Position numbers and translations under genes: made by a program. Positions 1-10,166 of a DNA stretch of 64,000 nt are shown in pieces. Under the pieces are notes generated by a model. That model did no database searches, was not told the origin of the DNA, and worked only from the letters and a program-made list of their open reading frames with translations. The stretch is from a virus: IMG/VR virus record IMGVR_UViG_3300017917_001342, positions 1 through 64,000 of that record; one strand, 5' to 3'. How positions within the stretch are numbered: position 1 is the stretch's first letter; each line of letters begins with the position of its first letter.

Positions 1-1
1 A

Positions 2-3000
2 AACCAAAGTGTTCAGTTCAACGACAATGGCCTGTTTGGTGGACAAACTAACTTTATCTATGACAAAACTAATATTCGTCTTGGTATTGGTACTACAAAC
101 TTAACTAATAGTCTAATGGTGTTTTCTGCGACACCTGCATGGTTTAACACCACCAATGGCGCAGATCAACAGATCATCATCGGTAACAGCACTTCGACCG
201 GTACTGTAATTGGTTTCAATAGCAGTAGTGGTAGTGGTCTCAACACCAATGGTTACATCAGTGCCATCGGTGCAGCAGCAAGAAACATTTCTATTACCAG
301 AACTGGTACAGGTATTGGCGGTGTTACACTGCCGCAGAACACACTGGAAATTGGTGGTACTACTATCATAGGTGGTACTTATAGCGGTAATACCAACTTT
401 ATCAACCCACCTGCAAACGGGTTGTCTGTACAGGGATCAGTTGGTATTGGTACATTTACACCGATCAGTACACTCGATGTTCGCGGGGGCGGTGCATTTA
501 CCGGTGCAGTTAACATTGGCGGTACTGCTACTGTAAACGCATTAACTAGTAACGGTGCAGTGAGTGGCACTACGGGTACATTTACCAGTGCTCTATATGG
601 CAGTAGCTTCAACACTGCTGGCACTGCTACAGTAGCATCTCTAGTAAGTAACGGCGCAGTTAGTGGTACTAGTGGTACATTTACTGGTGCGCTGTACGGA
701 GCCAGCTTCAACACTGCTGGTACAGCTACAGTGGCATCGTTAGTAAGTAACGGTGCAGTTAGTGGTACTAGTGGTACATTTACTGGTACCCTATATGGCG
801 GTAGTGTTAACAGTGCTGGTGCTGCAATTGTTCAAAGGTTGAATAGCAATACCAACGTTGTTGCAACTAATATTCAATCAACCGGTGCTGCTACAGTTGC
901 TAGCTTAACAAGCAATGGTGCAATTACCGGTACAACTATAACTGGTACCACCGGTACATTTACTTCATTACAAAACAGCGGTACCACTACAACTAACGCA
1001 ATTGTATCAAACGTCTATGGCTTATTTGGTCAAAACGTAACTGTTAACTCAACTAACGCATCAACTAGTTCAACAACTGGTGCGTTGTTGCTTGCTGGTG
1101 GTGCTGGTATTGCAGGTAACCTCAACGTAGGTGGTGCTAATAACCTGTTTACTAACCGAGTTGGTATTGGTACTAGCAGTGTACTTGGTGCTCGTGCTAA
1201 TGTGTTAGCTGTATATGGTAATGCAGATGTATACGGCAATTTAGATCTTGCCAATCCTGCCGGCGGCACTAGTGGTATATACTTTAGTGACGGGTCATAT
1301 CAGACTACGGCTGCTGGTTCATCTACACCATACAGTAACACCAACGTAGCAAGTTACCTAAGTGGGCCTGTTCAAGTTGGCAACCTAACTATCAATAATA
1401 CCACAGCAAGTACCAGTACTCTAACTGGTGCTCTGCTTATGGGCGGCGGTGCAGGTATTCAAGGTGCTGTACATATAGGTGGTTTAATCTATGGTGCAAG
1501 TACATTAAACATAGCAGGTACCGCACAGGTTAACAGTTTAGTAAGCAATGGTGCTGTAAGTGGCACAAGTGGTACATTTACTGGCGCACTATACGGTAGT
1601 AGTTTCAATACTGCTGGTACTGCAACTGTTGCATCGCTAGTAAGCAATGGCGCAATAAGCGGTACTACTATAACTGGGACCGGTGGCACATTTACATCAC
1701 TACAAAATAGTGGTCAAACACTTACTAACTCATTGGTGTCAAACGTATTTGGTCGTTTTGGTCAAAACCTAAGTATTGCATCGACTAACGTTAGTATATC
1801 TACTACAACTGGTGCATTAGTTGTTAGTGGCGGTGTTGGTATTGCAGGTAACGTTTGGACTGGCGGCAACGTTGTTCTAGGTGGCGGTGCAGCAATTAAC
1901 CAGTTCTGGGGTAATAACTTAGACACGGCAGCACAACCTAGTTATTCTTGGATAAACAATACCAGTACCGGTATGTTTATACCTGCTACTAGTACTATTG
2001 GATTTAGTACAGCTAGCACCGAACGAGTACGTATTGATGCAAACGGTAACGTTGCCATTGGTACAACCACTGCTGGTGCACGACTTGTTGCATCGTATCA
2101 ACCAACTGTTCCAACCGCAGCGGCTGGAATACCTGCTGTACTGAACAGTTTTTTCCAGTTTGTTGCAGCAGATGGTAACTCAAACAGATTGGTATTAGAT
2201 ACAGCAGGCGGCGCAGCAGCATCTATTGTTGGCAGAGTATCAGGTGGAACCGCAGCATCACCATCTGCAACACCTTCTGGTGCAATCTTAATAACTATGA
2301 CAACCAGAGGCTACGGTGCAACTAATTGGCTATCAGGTACGATAGGTGCGATAAGTTTAAATGCCGATGCAACATTTACTGATACATCATCACCGACATA
2401 TATAAACTTTTCAACTACTCCAACTAACGCAGTAGCAGCCACCGAACGTATGCGTATAGATCCTGCCGGATTTGTCGGTATAGGTACTACTATTCCTCTT
2501 AGCACTCTTGATGTAAATGGTGTTATATCGGCAAGAACTGCATTTAGCACAGCAGGTAGTGCTACAGTTGCATCACTGGTAAGCAATGGTGCAGTTAGTG
2601 GTACTAGTGGCACATTCACCGGTGCTCTATACGGCGGTAGTTTCAACACTGCTGGTACTGCAACTGTTAATGCGCTAGTAAGCAACGGCGCTGTTAGTGG
2701 CACAAGTGGTACATTCACTGGCGCACTATATGGTGGCAGTTTCAATACTGCTGGCACTGCAACTGTTGCATCATTAGTAAGTAACGGCGCTGTTAGTGGT
2801 ACCAGTGGCACATTTACTGGTGCATTGTACGGAGCCAGCTTCAACACTGCGGGTACAGCTACAGTGGCATCATTGGTAAGCAATGGCGCTGTTAGCGGTA
2901 CTAGTGGTACATTTACCGGTGCACTATATGGTGGTAGTTTTAATACTGCTGGTACTGCAACTGTTGCATCATTAGTAAGCAATGGTGCAATTAGCGGAAC

Positions 3001-6000
3001 TACAATAATTGCCACTGCAATAACTGCAACAAGTATACAAAATAGCGGTCTTGAAAGATCCGCAAATATTGTCAGCAATACTTGGATTCATGCAACACAA
3101 AACCTAACAGTTGCTAGTAGTAATACCAGTACAAGTACTACAACTGGTGCATTTGTATTAAGTGGCGGTGCGGGTATTGCAGGTGCTGTACATATAGGTG
3201 GTTTGATTTATGGTGCAAGTACATTAAATATTGCTGGCGCTGCACAGGTCAACAGTTTGATCAGTAATGGCGCTGTTAGTGGCACAACTGGCACATTTAC
3301 TGGTGCTCTATATGGTAGCAGTTTCAATACTGCCGGTACTGCTACAGTTGCATCATTAGTAAGTAACGGCGCTGTTAGTGGCACAACTGGTACGTTTACT
3401 GGTGCATTGTACGGAGCCAGCTTCAACACTGCTGGTACTGCAACTGTAAACGCATTGGTAAGCAACGGCGCTGTTAGTGGTACAACTGGTACATTTACTG
3501 GTGCTATATATGGCGGCAGTTTTAACACTGCCGGTGCTGCGGTTGTTCAAAGTCTAAACAGTAATACCAACATTGTTGCAACAAATCTTCAGTCAACTGG
3601 ACAAACTACAGTTGCATCATTAGTAAGCAACGGCGCTGTTAGTGGCACAACTGGCACATTCACTGGTGCTCTATATGGTGGCAGTTTCAACACTGCTGGT
3701 ACTGCTACAGTTGCAAGTCTAGTAAGTAATGGCGCTGTTAGTGGAACGACCGGCACATTTACCGGTGCGCTATACGGAGCCAGCTTCAATACTGCTGGTA
3801 CAGCTACAGTAGCATCATTGGTAAGCAACGGTGCAGTAAGTGGTACTACCGGTACGTTTACTAGTGCATTGTACGGCGCAAGCTTCAATACTGCTGGTAC
3901 TGCTACAGTTGCAAGTCTAGTAAGCAACGGCGCAGTTAGTGGTACGACTGGTACATTCACCAGTGCATTGTACGGTGCCAGCTTTAACACCGCAGGCACT
4001 GCTACTGTAAACGCATTGACTAGCAACGGTGCAATCAGTGGCACTACAATAAACGGCACTGCTGGTACATTTACATCATTACAAAGTAGCGGTACAGAAA
4101 CCGTAAATGCACAGATAAGCAACGTTTATGGCTTGTTCGGACAGAACGTAACAGTTAACTCAACTAATGCAAGTACAAGCACTACAAACGGCGCATTTGT
4201 ACTTGCGGGCGGTGCAGGTATTGCAGGTAACGTCAATGCCGGCGGTACTAGAAACCTATACACTGGTGCAATCGGTGTTGGTACAACAACTGCTGCTGGT
4301 ATGATAGCAGGTGCAGGTGTAACCAATGACGTTTATGTTTGGGGTAACGTAAGAATTGCCAACACTGCTACAACCAGTAGCGGTATAGTATTCGCAGATG
4401 GTACTAGACAGACTACTGCTGCTACAGGTTCTGGTTCGGGTACTAGCTTTGGTGCCGCAGGTACTATACAATTTGCGGGTGCTGCTAACGCATTTACTGG
4501 TGACACTGCAAACCTTTTCTGGGATGATACTAACAATAGATTGGGCCTATTAACTACAAACGCACCGGCAAGCACTTTGGATGTACGCGGCGGAGTAGGT
4601 GTAACAGGCGCTTCTAACTTTGGCGCAACTGTCACAGTTTCAAGCCTTGTAAGCAACGGTGCAATCAGCGGTACTACAATATCCGGTACAGGTGCAACTG
4701 TTACTTCACTACAAAACAGCGGTACAGAAACTGTTAACACCCTAATATCAAACGTCTATGGCTTATTTGGTCAAAACGTAACTGTTAACTCAACTAACGC
4801 ATCAACTAGTTCGACAACTGGTGCATTGTTGCTTGCTGGTGGTGCAGGTATTGCAGGTAACATCAATGTAGGTGGCGCAAATAACCTGTTTACTAACAGA
4901 GTTGGTATTGGTACTAGCACTGTACTAGGCGCTCGTGCAAACGTACTAGCTGTATATGGCACCGCAGAGGTCTATGGTAACGTAGAACTCACTAACCCAG
5001 CTGGTGGCACTAGCGGCATTTACTTTGCCGACGGTACATATCAAACCACTGCGGCAGGTCAAGGTATTGTCAGACAGACATTTACTGCTACCGCAGGACA
5101 AACTACATTTACTGTGTCGTATGTACCAGGCGCTATAGACGTTTACCAAAACGGTAGTAAATTAAACGTAGGCACTGATGTAACTGCAACCAATGGTACA
5201 AGTATAGTATTGGCGATTTCAGCTGACGCAGGCGATACCATTGAAACCGTAACAAACACACTGTTTAACGTTGCTAACGCAATACCGTTAACTGGTGGTA
5301 CAATTAGTGGTCAATTGTCATTGACAGCAGGTACAGAATCTACTACAACAACTACTGGTACCATGGTAGTAACTGGTGGTGTTGGTATAAGTGGTAGACT
5401 TAACGTTGGTGGTACTACAAACACGTTTGCAGGCAAAGTTGGTATAGGTACTACAAACGTAGTGTACGATCTTGATATAGGTACTAACCAAAATGCTGCT
5501 ACAGTTCTTAGAGTTATTAACCAAAACTCTGGACCAAGCGCAGCAGCAGTATTACAATTGGCAGCAGGTTCAACTCCTGGTGGTGTTAACTGGACTTGTT
5601 TACCAACATATAACCAATTAGTTGGTGCTAATGGTGTAACTAGCAACTTCTTTGATTTTGATACACAAGTATGGAGAACTAATGCAGGCGTTGAACGTAT
5701 GCGTCTTGCATCAAACGGCAACGTTGGTATAGGATCAACTAGCCCTGCTGATTTCTTCCAAGTATACGGAGGTAATATATCTGTTGGTGACGTAAACGCT
5801 AACGTTACAGTTATATCACCTAGTTATATCACATTTACAACAGTTGGTAACTTACCTGTTACACCGCCGGCAGGTGATTTACAAGTATTCTCTAAAAACG
5901 TTGGCACTAGAGCAATGCTTAGCCAGCAAGGTCCTAGTGGTATTGACACTTCGATACAGCCGTTGCTCGGTAGAAACCGTGTATATCAATGGGCAGCACC

Positions 6001-6694
6001 TGGTCTCAACACCACAACTGCACCAGTTACATCATTAGGTGCTACTGCATTTACTGCTGTTGGTACTGCAACTGCAAGAGCATTTGCTACTACTAACATA
6101 CTAACTAGAGCTACTCGTGTTGGTTATGTCAGTGTAGCAACTGTAGGCGGCCTTGCATCTCTGAGAGTTGCAACCGCATGGTTAACAACTGGTACTGGTA
6201 CTGGTTTAGGCGGCTTCTTCTTTATATGCCGTTTTGGTGTAAGTGATGCTGCTACAGTTGCTGGCGCTAGAATGTTTGTAGGACTAAGTTCTAACACTGC
6301 TGCTGCAACCAACGTAGATCCTGCTGCACAGCTTAACCAGCTAGGTATTGCACAATTGTCAACTGACGCAACACAATGGTATTTTGTCTACGGCGGATCT
6401 GTTGCACAGACTGCTATAGCATTGGGTACCACATTGGGCGCACCAACTAATACTGCTACACTATGGGACTTGGCATTGTTCTCTTCACCGGGTGCGAACG
6501 GTGTTATAGGTTACACCGTAACCAACGTTGGTACAGGTGTAAGTGTAACTGGTAGTATAACACCTGGTACACCCGGTACACAAACACCAGCTAACACAAC
6601 TGCATTGACATTCCAAATGTGGCGAACTAACAACGCAACTGCACTAGCAGTGGGTATGGACTTTGCAAGTCTATATATTGAAACAGATGATTAA
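2..6694 (+). CDS. Giant repeat-containing tail fibre protein (5' partial)
   Basis: The reading frame is open from the window edge, so the true start lies upstream and more than 2,230 residues are visible. The protein is rich in Gly, Thr, Ser, Ala and Asn and almost free of charge. It is built from about 20 copies of a unit of about 33 residues (core SNGAVSGT, GTFTGALYG, FNTAGTATV), with fibre-type motifs between them (VGIGT...LDV; TGALLLAGGAGIAGN). Such repeats are typical of trimeric beta-structured fibres of marine T4-like phages. The last 400 residues are non-repetitive and may form the receptor-binding tip. The gene is followed 12 bp later by another fibre gene on the same strand. Host recognition is inferred. 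Confidence 0.85.
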   Translation, partial: NQSVQFNDNGLFGGQTNFIYDKTNIRLGIGTTNLTNSLMVFSATPAWFNTTNGADQQIIIGNSTSTGTVIGFNSSSGSGLNTNGYISAIGAAARNISITRTGTGIGGVTLPQNTLEIGGTTIIGGTYSGNTNFINPPANGLSVQGSVGIGTFTPISTLDVRGGGAFTGAVNIGGTATVNALTSNGAVSGTTGTFTSALYGSSFNTAGTATVASLVSNGAVSGTSGTFTGALYGASFNTAGTATVASLVSNGAVSGTSGTFTGTLYGGSVNSAGAAIVQRLNSNTNVVATNIQSTGAATVASLTSNGAITGTTITGTTGTFTSLQNSGTTTTNAIVSNVYGLFGQNVTVNSTNASTSSTTGALLLAGGAGIAGNLNVGGANNLFTNRVGIGTSSVLGARANVLAVYGNADVYGNLDLANPAGGTSGIYFSDGSYQTTAAGSSTPYSNTNVASYLSGPVQVGNLTINNTTASTSTLTGALLMGGGAGIQGAVHIGGLIYGASTLNIAGTAQVNSLVSNGAVSGTSGTFTGALYGSSFNTAGTATVASLVSNGAISGTTITGTGGTFTSLQNSGQTLTNSLVSNVFGRFGQNLSIASTNVSISTTTGALVVSGGVGIAGNVWTGGNVVLGGGAAINQFWGNNLDTAAQPSYSWINNTSTGMFIPATSTIGFSTASTERVRIDANGNVAIGTTTAGARLVASYQPTVPTAAAGIPAVLNSFFQFVAADGNSNRLVLDTAGGAAASIVGRVSGGTAASPSATPSGAILITMTTRGYGATNWLSGTIGAISLNADATFTDTSSPTYINFSTTPTNAVAATERMRIDPAGFVGIGTTIPLSTLDVNGVISARTAFSTAGSATVASLVSNGAVSGTSGTFTGALYGGSFNTAGTATVNALVSNGAVSGTSGTFTGALYGGSFNTAGTATVASLVSNGAVSGTSGTFTGALYGASFNTAGTATVASLVSNGAVSGTSGTFTGALYGGSFNTAGTATVASLVSNGAISGTTIIATAITATSIQNSGLERSANIVSNTWIHATQNLTVASSNTSTSTTTGAFVLSGGAGIAGAVHIGGLIYGASTLNIAGAAQVNSLISNGAVSGTTGTFTGALYGSSFNTAGTATVASLVSNGAVSGTTGTFTGALYGASFNTAGTATVNALVSNGAVSGTTGTFTGAIYGGSFNTAGAAVVQSLNSNTNIVATNLQSTGQTTVASLVSNGAVSGTTGTFTGALYGGSFNTAGTATVASLVSNGAVSGTTGTFTGALYGASFNTAGTATVASLVSNGAVSGTTGTFTSALYGASFNTAGTATVASLVSNGAVSGTTGTFTSALYGASFNTAGTATVNALTSNGAISGTTINGTAGTFTSLQSSGTETVNAQISNVYGLFGQNVTVNSTNASTSTTNGAFVLAGGAGIAGNVNAGGTRNLYTGAIGVGTTTAAGMIAGAGVTNDVYVWGNVRIANTATTSSGIVFADGTRQTTAATGSGSGTSFGAAGTIQFAGAANAFTGDTANLFWDDTNNRLGLLTTNAPASTLDVRGGVGVTGASNFGATVTVSSLVSNGAISGTTISGTGATVTSLQNSGTETVNTLISNVYGLFGQNVTVNSTNASTSSTTGALLLAGGAGIAGNINVGGANNLFTNRVGIGTSTVLGARANVLAVYGTAEVYGNVELTNPAGGTSGIYFADGTYQTTAAGQGIVRQTFTATAGQTTFTVSYVPGAIDVYQNGSKLNVGTDVTATNGTSIVLAISADAGDTIETVTNTLFNVANAIPLTGGTISGQLSLTAGTESTTTTTGTMVVTGGVGISGRLNVGGTTNTFAGKVGIGTTNVVYDLDIGTNQNAATVLRVINQNSGPSAAAVLQLAAGSTPGGVNWTCLPTYNQLVGANGVTSNFFDFDTQVWRTNAGVERMRLASNGNVGIGSTSPADFFQVYGGNISVGDVNANVTVISPSYITFTTVGNLPVTPPAGDLQVFSKNVGTRAMLSQQGPSGIDTSIQPLLGRNRVYQWAAPGLNTTTAPVTSLGATAFTAVGTATARAFATTNILTRATRVGYVSVATVGGLASLRVATAWLTTGTGTGLGGFFFICRFGVSDAATVAGARMFVGLSSNTAAATNVDPAAQLNQLGIAQLSTDATQWYFVYGGSVAQTAIALGTTLGAPTNTATLWDLALFSSPGANGVIGYTVTNVGTGVSVTGSITPGTPGTQTPANTTALTFQMWRTNNATALAVGMDFASLYIETDD
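520..4090 (+). repeat. About 99-bp coding repeats within the fibre gene
   Basis: Tandem and interspersed in-frame units of about 99 bp encode the 33-residue module. They fall in blocks, for example 530-800, 2560-3000, 3250-3540 and 3610-4060. The DNA of neighbouring copies is similar but differs at many third codon positions. A longer unit is also duplicated: about 1000-1320 resembles about 4730-5060 almost throughout. These are protein-coding repeats, not CRISPR or mobile elements, and they could recombine to change fibre length. Confidence 0.85.
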
Positions 6695-6706
6695 TAGGAA
6701 TACACA

Positions 6707-7639
6707 ATGACCAACGCAGCAACACTCTCTAGAGTACCGCAGTATCTATATCCAAACCCAACCAATGGTAACATCCTTATAGGATCAATTGGTGCTGCAC
6801 CTGCACCATTAGGCGGATCATCTACTGTAGTTGTTAGAGGTATAGGAACCAATCCAGGAGGTGTCCAGGTTCATAACTCTGGATCAGGAGGCGGCCTTAT
6901 ATCTGGAATAACCGGTTCGACCGCAGGTATGGCATTTAGCGTATATTCTGGTGCAATTGGTGCAGAAACCTATACTGAGGAAATGAGAATTACTTCAAAC
7001 GGTAATCTTCTACTCAATACAACTGCAACACCAGTTGGTGGGGGTGCCACTATTGTTGTAGGAAGTTTTGGTACAAACCCAGGTGGTATTGAGTTAGTAG
7101 GAGCCAGTAACAACGGCGGGGGTCTTGTATTGCCTGTAGCTGCCGGTGGTATTCAGTTCTACACATTTACTGGTGCAGCCGGTGCTGAAACATATAGCAG
7201 TGCATTGATGACGTTAACTAAACCTGGTACTAACGCTACAGGTAACCTAGCAATATCCGGCAACGTTACTGCAACATTGGAAATTACTGCATACTTCTCA
7301 GATATGAGATTAAAAGACAATGTGAGACCAATTACCAATGCAATGGACAAAGTTGCTGCAATCAACGGTGTTTACTATAATCCAAACCAAATAGCAGAAG
7401 AATTACTACAAGAAAGTCGCACTTCTACTAAAGTTGGGTTGATTGCACAAGAAGTTGAAGCAGTTATGCCACAGGTTATACGTGCTGCACCGTTTGATAT
7501 AAATCCAGATGGTACTAGTAAAAGCGGTGAGAATTACAAAACTGTACAGTATGAAAAGCTAGTACCACTGCTAGTAGAAGCTATTAAAGAACTTGACGCT
7601 AGAGTTGCAAAACTAGAAGCTAATCAACAACCGTCATGA
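6707..7639 (+). CDS. Tail fibre/spike protein with C-terminal Peptidase S74 chaperone domain
   Basis: This protein has 310 residues. Residues 1-190 are Gly-rich beta-type fibre sequence. Residues 196 to the end match the S74 intramolecular chaperone. The motif SDMRLKDN has Ser198 and, five residues on, Lys203, the spacing of the catalytic pair in endosialidase-type chaperone domains. It is followed by VGLIAQEVEAVMP and a closing coiled coil. The domain promotes trimer folding and then cuts itself off. The start follows GGAATACACA, 12 bp after the giant fibre gene. The gene ends tail to tail with the next minus-strand gene, sharing the palindrome TCATGA. Confidence 0.9.
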   Translation: MTNAATLSRVPQYLYPNPTNGNILIGSIGAAPAPLGGSSTVVVRGIGTNPGGVQVHNSGSGGGLISGITGSTAGMAFSVYSGAIGAETYTEEMRITSNGNLLLNTTATPVGGGATIVVGSFGTNPGGIELVGASNNGGGLVLPVAAGGIQFYTFTGAAGAETYSSALMTLTKPGTNATGNLAISGNVTATLEITAYFSDMRLKDNVRPITNAMDKVAAINGVYYNPNQIAEELLQESRTSTKVGLIAQEVEAVMPQVIRAAPFDINPDGTSKSGENYKTVQYEKLVPLLVEAIKELDARVAKLEANQQPS

Positions 7640-8065
7640 TAAAGTTTGCATGTCGTCAAATGACGGCATAGCACCATTCCAACTCAACATCCATAGCATA
7701 GTATCTTGATCTGTTAATGGCATGCAATATACGCCATTGTTGTCATGCCATAACATAAATCGATCTGTAAAATTATGTTCACACCAATACTCTAACGGCC
7801 CAAAATACGCAAAGAATAACCATTCTTTTACAGCTAGATATTTTTTAGCTCTAGCCGAGTTAATCACATCTGTATCTTTACATTGATCTAATAGTGCTTG
7901 CCAACTGATATGATATGGTCTACGTGTACCACCGTCGCCCATTAGGTTACGCTGTGTAGAATCAACAATTGGACCAGGGCTATGAATAGATCGATACACA
8001 GCCCTGGCACTGATTTCTTTTGCCCATTTGCGGACAAAATACTGTTTGAACAGATTAAACAGCAT
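7634..8065 (-). CDS. Hypothetical protein, 143 aa
   Basis: I do not recognise this protein. The N-terminus is basic (LFKQYFVRKWAKE). The rest is rich in Trp and other aromatics (WLFFAYFGPLEYW, MLWHDNN, MLWMLSWNG), which suggests a compact soluble fold. No membrane segment or metal motif is evident. The start overlaps the end of the upstream nucleotidyltransferase gene by 11 bp, so the two are probably translationally coupled. Confidence 0.6.
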   Translation of the reverse strand: MLFNLFKQYFVRKWAKEISARAVYRSIHSPGPIVDSTQRNLMGDGGTRRPYHISWQALLDQCKDTDVINSARAKKYLAVKEWLFFAYFGPLEYWCEHNFTDRFMLWHDNNGVYCMPLTDQDTMLWMLSWNGAMPSFDDMQTLS

Positions 8066-8942
8066 ACTTGTCGAGCACCGAACGAATATCTCGAACCATT
8101 GCTTCTACATTGACGTCGAGACTAACTGCGGCAGTGAGATTACCGTAGTGTTGCTCGAGGCAATTAAGCAGTAGTCGTTTGATTCGATCCTCATCTGGAC
8201 TGTGAGGCAGTGTGCTAGCAGCATAGGTTGCTTCTAGTGTACGCTCTTTTGTTTCAAAGTAGGTTTCTACTTGATCGATAGTCCATTCACCTCGACGGAT
8301 CTCTTTAAGCTGTTCTCGATTGCGTTGCAGATCAAGATCACCTTCAACAAGAATCTGTTCAACTTCGTTCAACAGTCGCACAATGTGATATGCAAACTTG
8401 AGATCGTAACCGTGTTCAGCAATGCTGGCTGCACGTTTTTCATTGTTGGCATTGACCTTGTTACGGATCTTTGCCATCTGTGCATAGGCATAGCCTTTGA
8501 ACTTGTGCCACGAACCTTTGTGCAAAAACAGTTTGCGATTTTCTCGAACAATTTCACTTACTGCGGTGCTGTGGATCACACAGTTGCGAGGAGTGAACAA
8601 GCTGTCAATCATGTTTGGGTTGTTTTCCATGCACAATTGAAAATACTTGACAATGCTAAACACAGCAAAGTCGTATTCAACCTTCTTGTTGGGATCAGAT
8701 ACGTGGTGTTCTTGCCACTGTTCGAATCGTTGAATTTGTCGACCAAAGCCAGGGATTTCACCTGCAAGGTGAGGAAACACAAGATCCTTCGGCGGGATAC
8801 AGAACCCGTAAACATCGAGGTCACTGTCGTCGCTGCTGACACCATAGGCCTGACTACCCATGATAGTCATATAGCTGACATTGTCCATGAGCCATTTAGG
8901 CGGATGGATTAGATTTTGTTTGTAAAGATTATTGAGCAACAT
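8055..8942 (-). CDS. Predicted nucleotidyltransferase (COG3541-like)
   Basis: The N-terminal part carries the Pol-beta nucleotidyltransferase signature GSQAYG (residues 29-34) followed by SDLDVYG (40-46), whose two Asp residues would bind metal. A third acidic position is likely in EYDFAVF. The remaining 200 residues are helical and charged, as in the phage and bacterial family COG3541. The substrate is unknown; transfer of a nucleotide to RNA or protein is possible. It is the first gene after a TTGACA-type promoter, with GAGG upstream of its ATG. Confidence 0.8.
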   Translation of the reverse strand: MLLNNLYKQNLIHPPKWLMDNVSYMTIMGSQAYGVSSDDSDLDVYGFCIPPKDLVFPHLAGEIPGFGRQIQRFEQWQEHHVSDPNKKVEYDFAVFSIVKYFQLCMENNPNMIDSLFTPRNCVIHSTAVSEIVRENRKLFLHKGSWHKFKGYAYAQMAKIRNKVNANNEKRAASIAEHGYDLKFAYHIVRLLNEVEQILVEGDLDLQRNREQLKEIRRGEWTIDQVETYFETKERTLEATYAASTLPHSPDEDRIKRLLLNCLEQHYGNLTAAVSLDVNVEAMVRDIRSVLDKYAV

Positions 8943-8970
8943 GTCGTCACCTCACAGTTGAGCATGGCAT

Positions 8971-8998
8971 ACAATAACATAAACTGCTGTGTTGTCAA
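8971..8998 (-). promoter_or_regulatory. Host-type promoter for the nucleotidyltransferase operon
   Basis: On the minus strand TTGACA (8998-8993), a 16-bp spacer and TATTGT (8976-8971) precede the gene starting at 8942. The same -35, spacer length and -10 recur at 56.0 kb. A weak inverted repeat (CAGTT/AACTG) brackets the -10. Confidence 0.6.
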
Positions 8999-9012
8999 TA
9001 GACAAATGCAGT

Positions 9013-9780
9013 TTACTTCAAACTGTTTGCAATTTGTGTTGCAACTGTTTTAGCAGTGTTGATACCAGGATGTGTCAAATCTCTTGCGTAATCATCTACA
9101 GTGATATAATCACACTGCAACATATTAGCAGTTTCTAAAAAGAACGACGCTTCATAGTATCTAGTTTTAGATTTACACAACAGTTTTGATAACAGTGCAT
9201 TAAAAAACATATGTGTGTTAGGGTTTTCCGGATATGATATCCAAGATCTATAGAATTCGGTGCTGATTGTGTCAATATGTCCGTGTTGAGCAGCAGTGTG
9301 GATTTTAACAACATCTGCTGTATACAACTCCATTCTGGCTAGTGCAGTCCATAACTGCACTATAGCATAGGGAGTAGGTAAATTGTTGCATAACATAGCA
9401 CTGTTATAAGAACTAAATGCAATACTGGTACCGGATACTCCTAGATTTACAACTGGACGATCTAACAATCTACTCAGTACACCTGATATAGTATCAGCTT
9501 CTGCAAGTCCTTCGCCTACTACATTTGAACATCCAAATATCACAACCGATTCTTGCCAGTTTATATCATTCCATTCACTGGTTCTATACCCTTGACTGTT
9601 GAATTTGTATTCAATTGATTTGTCAAAATAGATCCAACTTTGTTCATTGCTTCTAAATTTTTTAGAATTTTCTAAAAAACGTTCTTCTGAATCCATAGAA
9701 TAAAAGTTGAAATGTCTATTTGCCCAGTCTGTTGTTATCAACGGACCGGACAATACTGGTTTACTTAAATTTAATGTCAT
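9013..9780 (-). CDS. SGNH/GDSL-like hydrolase, putative
   Basis: This protein has 255 residues. A block FGCSNVVGEGL near residue 87 resembles SGNH block I, with Ser in a Gly-x-Ser setting. The motif DLTHPG near the C-terminus resembles the block V Asp-x-x-His pair. LGVSGTS between them could be the Gly block. Members of this fold deacylate lipids or glycans. The sequence is divergent, so substrate and activity are uncertain. The ATG overlaps the stop of the L7/L12-domain gene (ATGA). Confidence 0.55.
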   Translation of the reverse strand: MTLNLSKPVLSGPLITTDWANRHFNFYSMDSEERFLENSKKFRSNEQSWIYFDKSIEYKFNSQGYRTSEWNDINWQESVVIFGCSNVVGEGLAEADTISGVLSRLLDRPVVNLGVSGTSIAFSSYNSAMLCNNLPTPYAIVQLWTALARMELYTADVVKIHTAAQHGHIDTISTEFYRSWISYPENPNTHMFFNALLSKLLCKSKTRYYEASFFLETANMLQCDYITVDDYARDLTHPGINTAKTVATQIANSLK

Positions 9781-10166
9781 TCAACAATTCCGCCGTTGCG
9801 GCGGACTTCCTCAACAAATGTGTTGATTGCATCTTCGTTGTAGTTAGCTGTGTTGATACGCTGTGGTCCGTTGTCTCGCACACGGTCACAGAAATCTTTG
9901 GCTTCTTTAAGACCCCAACCGGTAAGCATGCGAACTGACTTAATGACATTAATAAAGTTGGGACCAGTTTCAGATACAACAATTTCATCGGTGTTTACCA
10001 GCATACCGAACATGATATCACCCGCAGCACGATCGCCTAGTGATTCACGAACTCGATCCCAGATGGCCATGCCTTGAGTATGACCATAGGTTTCACACAA
10101 GCTACGAATAAACGCACGGCAAGTCCGCACAACTGTCATGTTAGGTTTGTATTCGATCTCGTTCAT
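9777..10166 (-). CDS. Protein with ribosomal protein L7/L12 C-terminal-like domain
   Basis: This protein has 129 residues. Residues 62-129 resemble the C-terminal domain of ribosomal protein bL12: a beta strand, then INVIKSVRMLTGWGLKEAKDF with the hallmark GLKEAK at 85-90, then a helix and EEVRRNGGIVE. The bL12 C-terminal domain recruits translation factors to the ribosome. The usual bL12 N-terminal dimerisation domain is replaced by 60 unrelated residues. Phage-encoded bL12-type proteins have been reported in aquatic phages. Modulation of host translation is inferred. Confidence 0.75.
   Translation of the reverse strand: MNEIEYKPNMTVVRTCRAFIRSLCETYGHTQGMAIWDRVRESLGDRAAGDIMFGMLVNTDEIVVSETGPNFINVIKSVRMLTGWGLKEAKDFCDRVRDNGPQRINTANYNEDAINTFVEEVRRNGGIVE

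Noticed and set aside
520-4090. Regularly spaced repeats suggesting a CRISPR array
   Set aside because: Units of about 99 bp are in frame, vary at third positions and encode a protein module. There are no constant short repeats with unique spacers.
2311-4122. Minus-strand open frames with repeated Pro-Leu-Thr-Ala-Pro-Leu units
   Set aside because: They are reverse-strand shadows of the fibre repeats, with no independent signals.
8271-8912. Plus-strand frame of 213 codons
   Set aside because: It lies wholly antisense to the nucleotidyltransferase gene, whose motifs are convincing.
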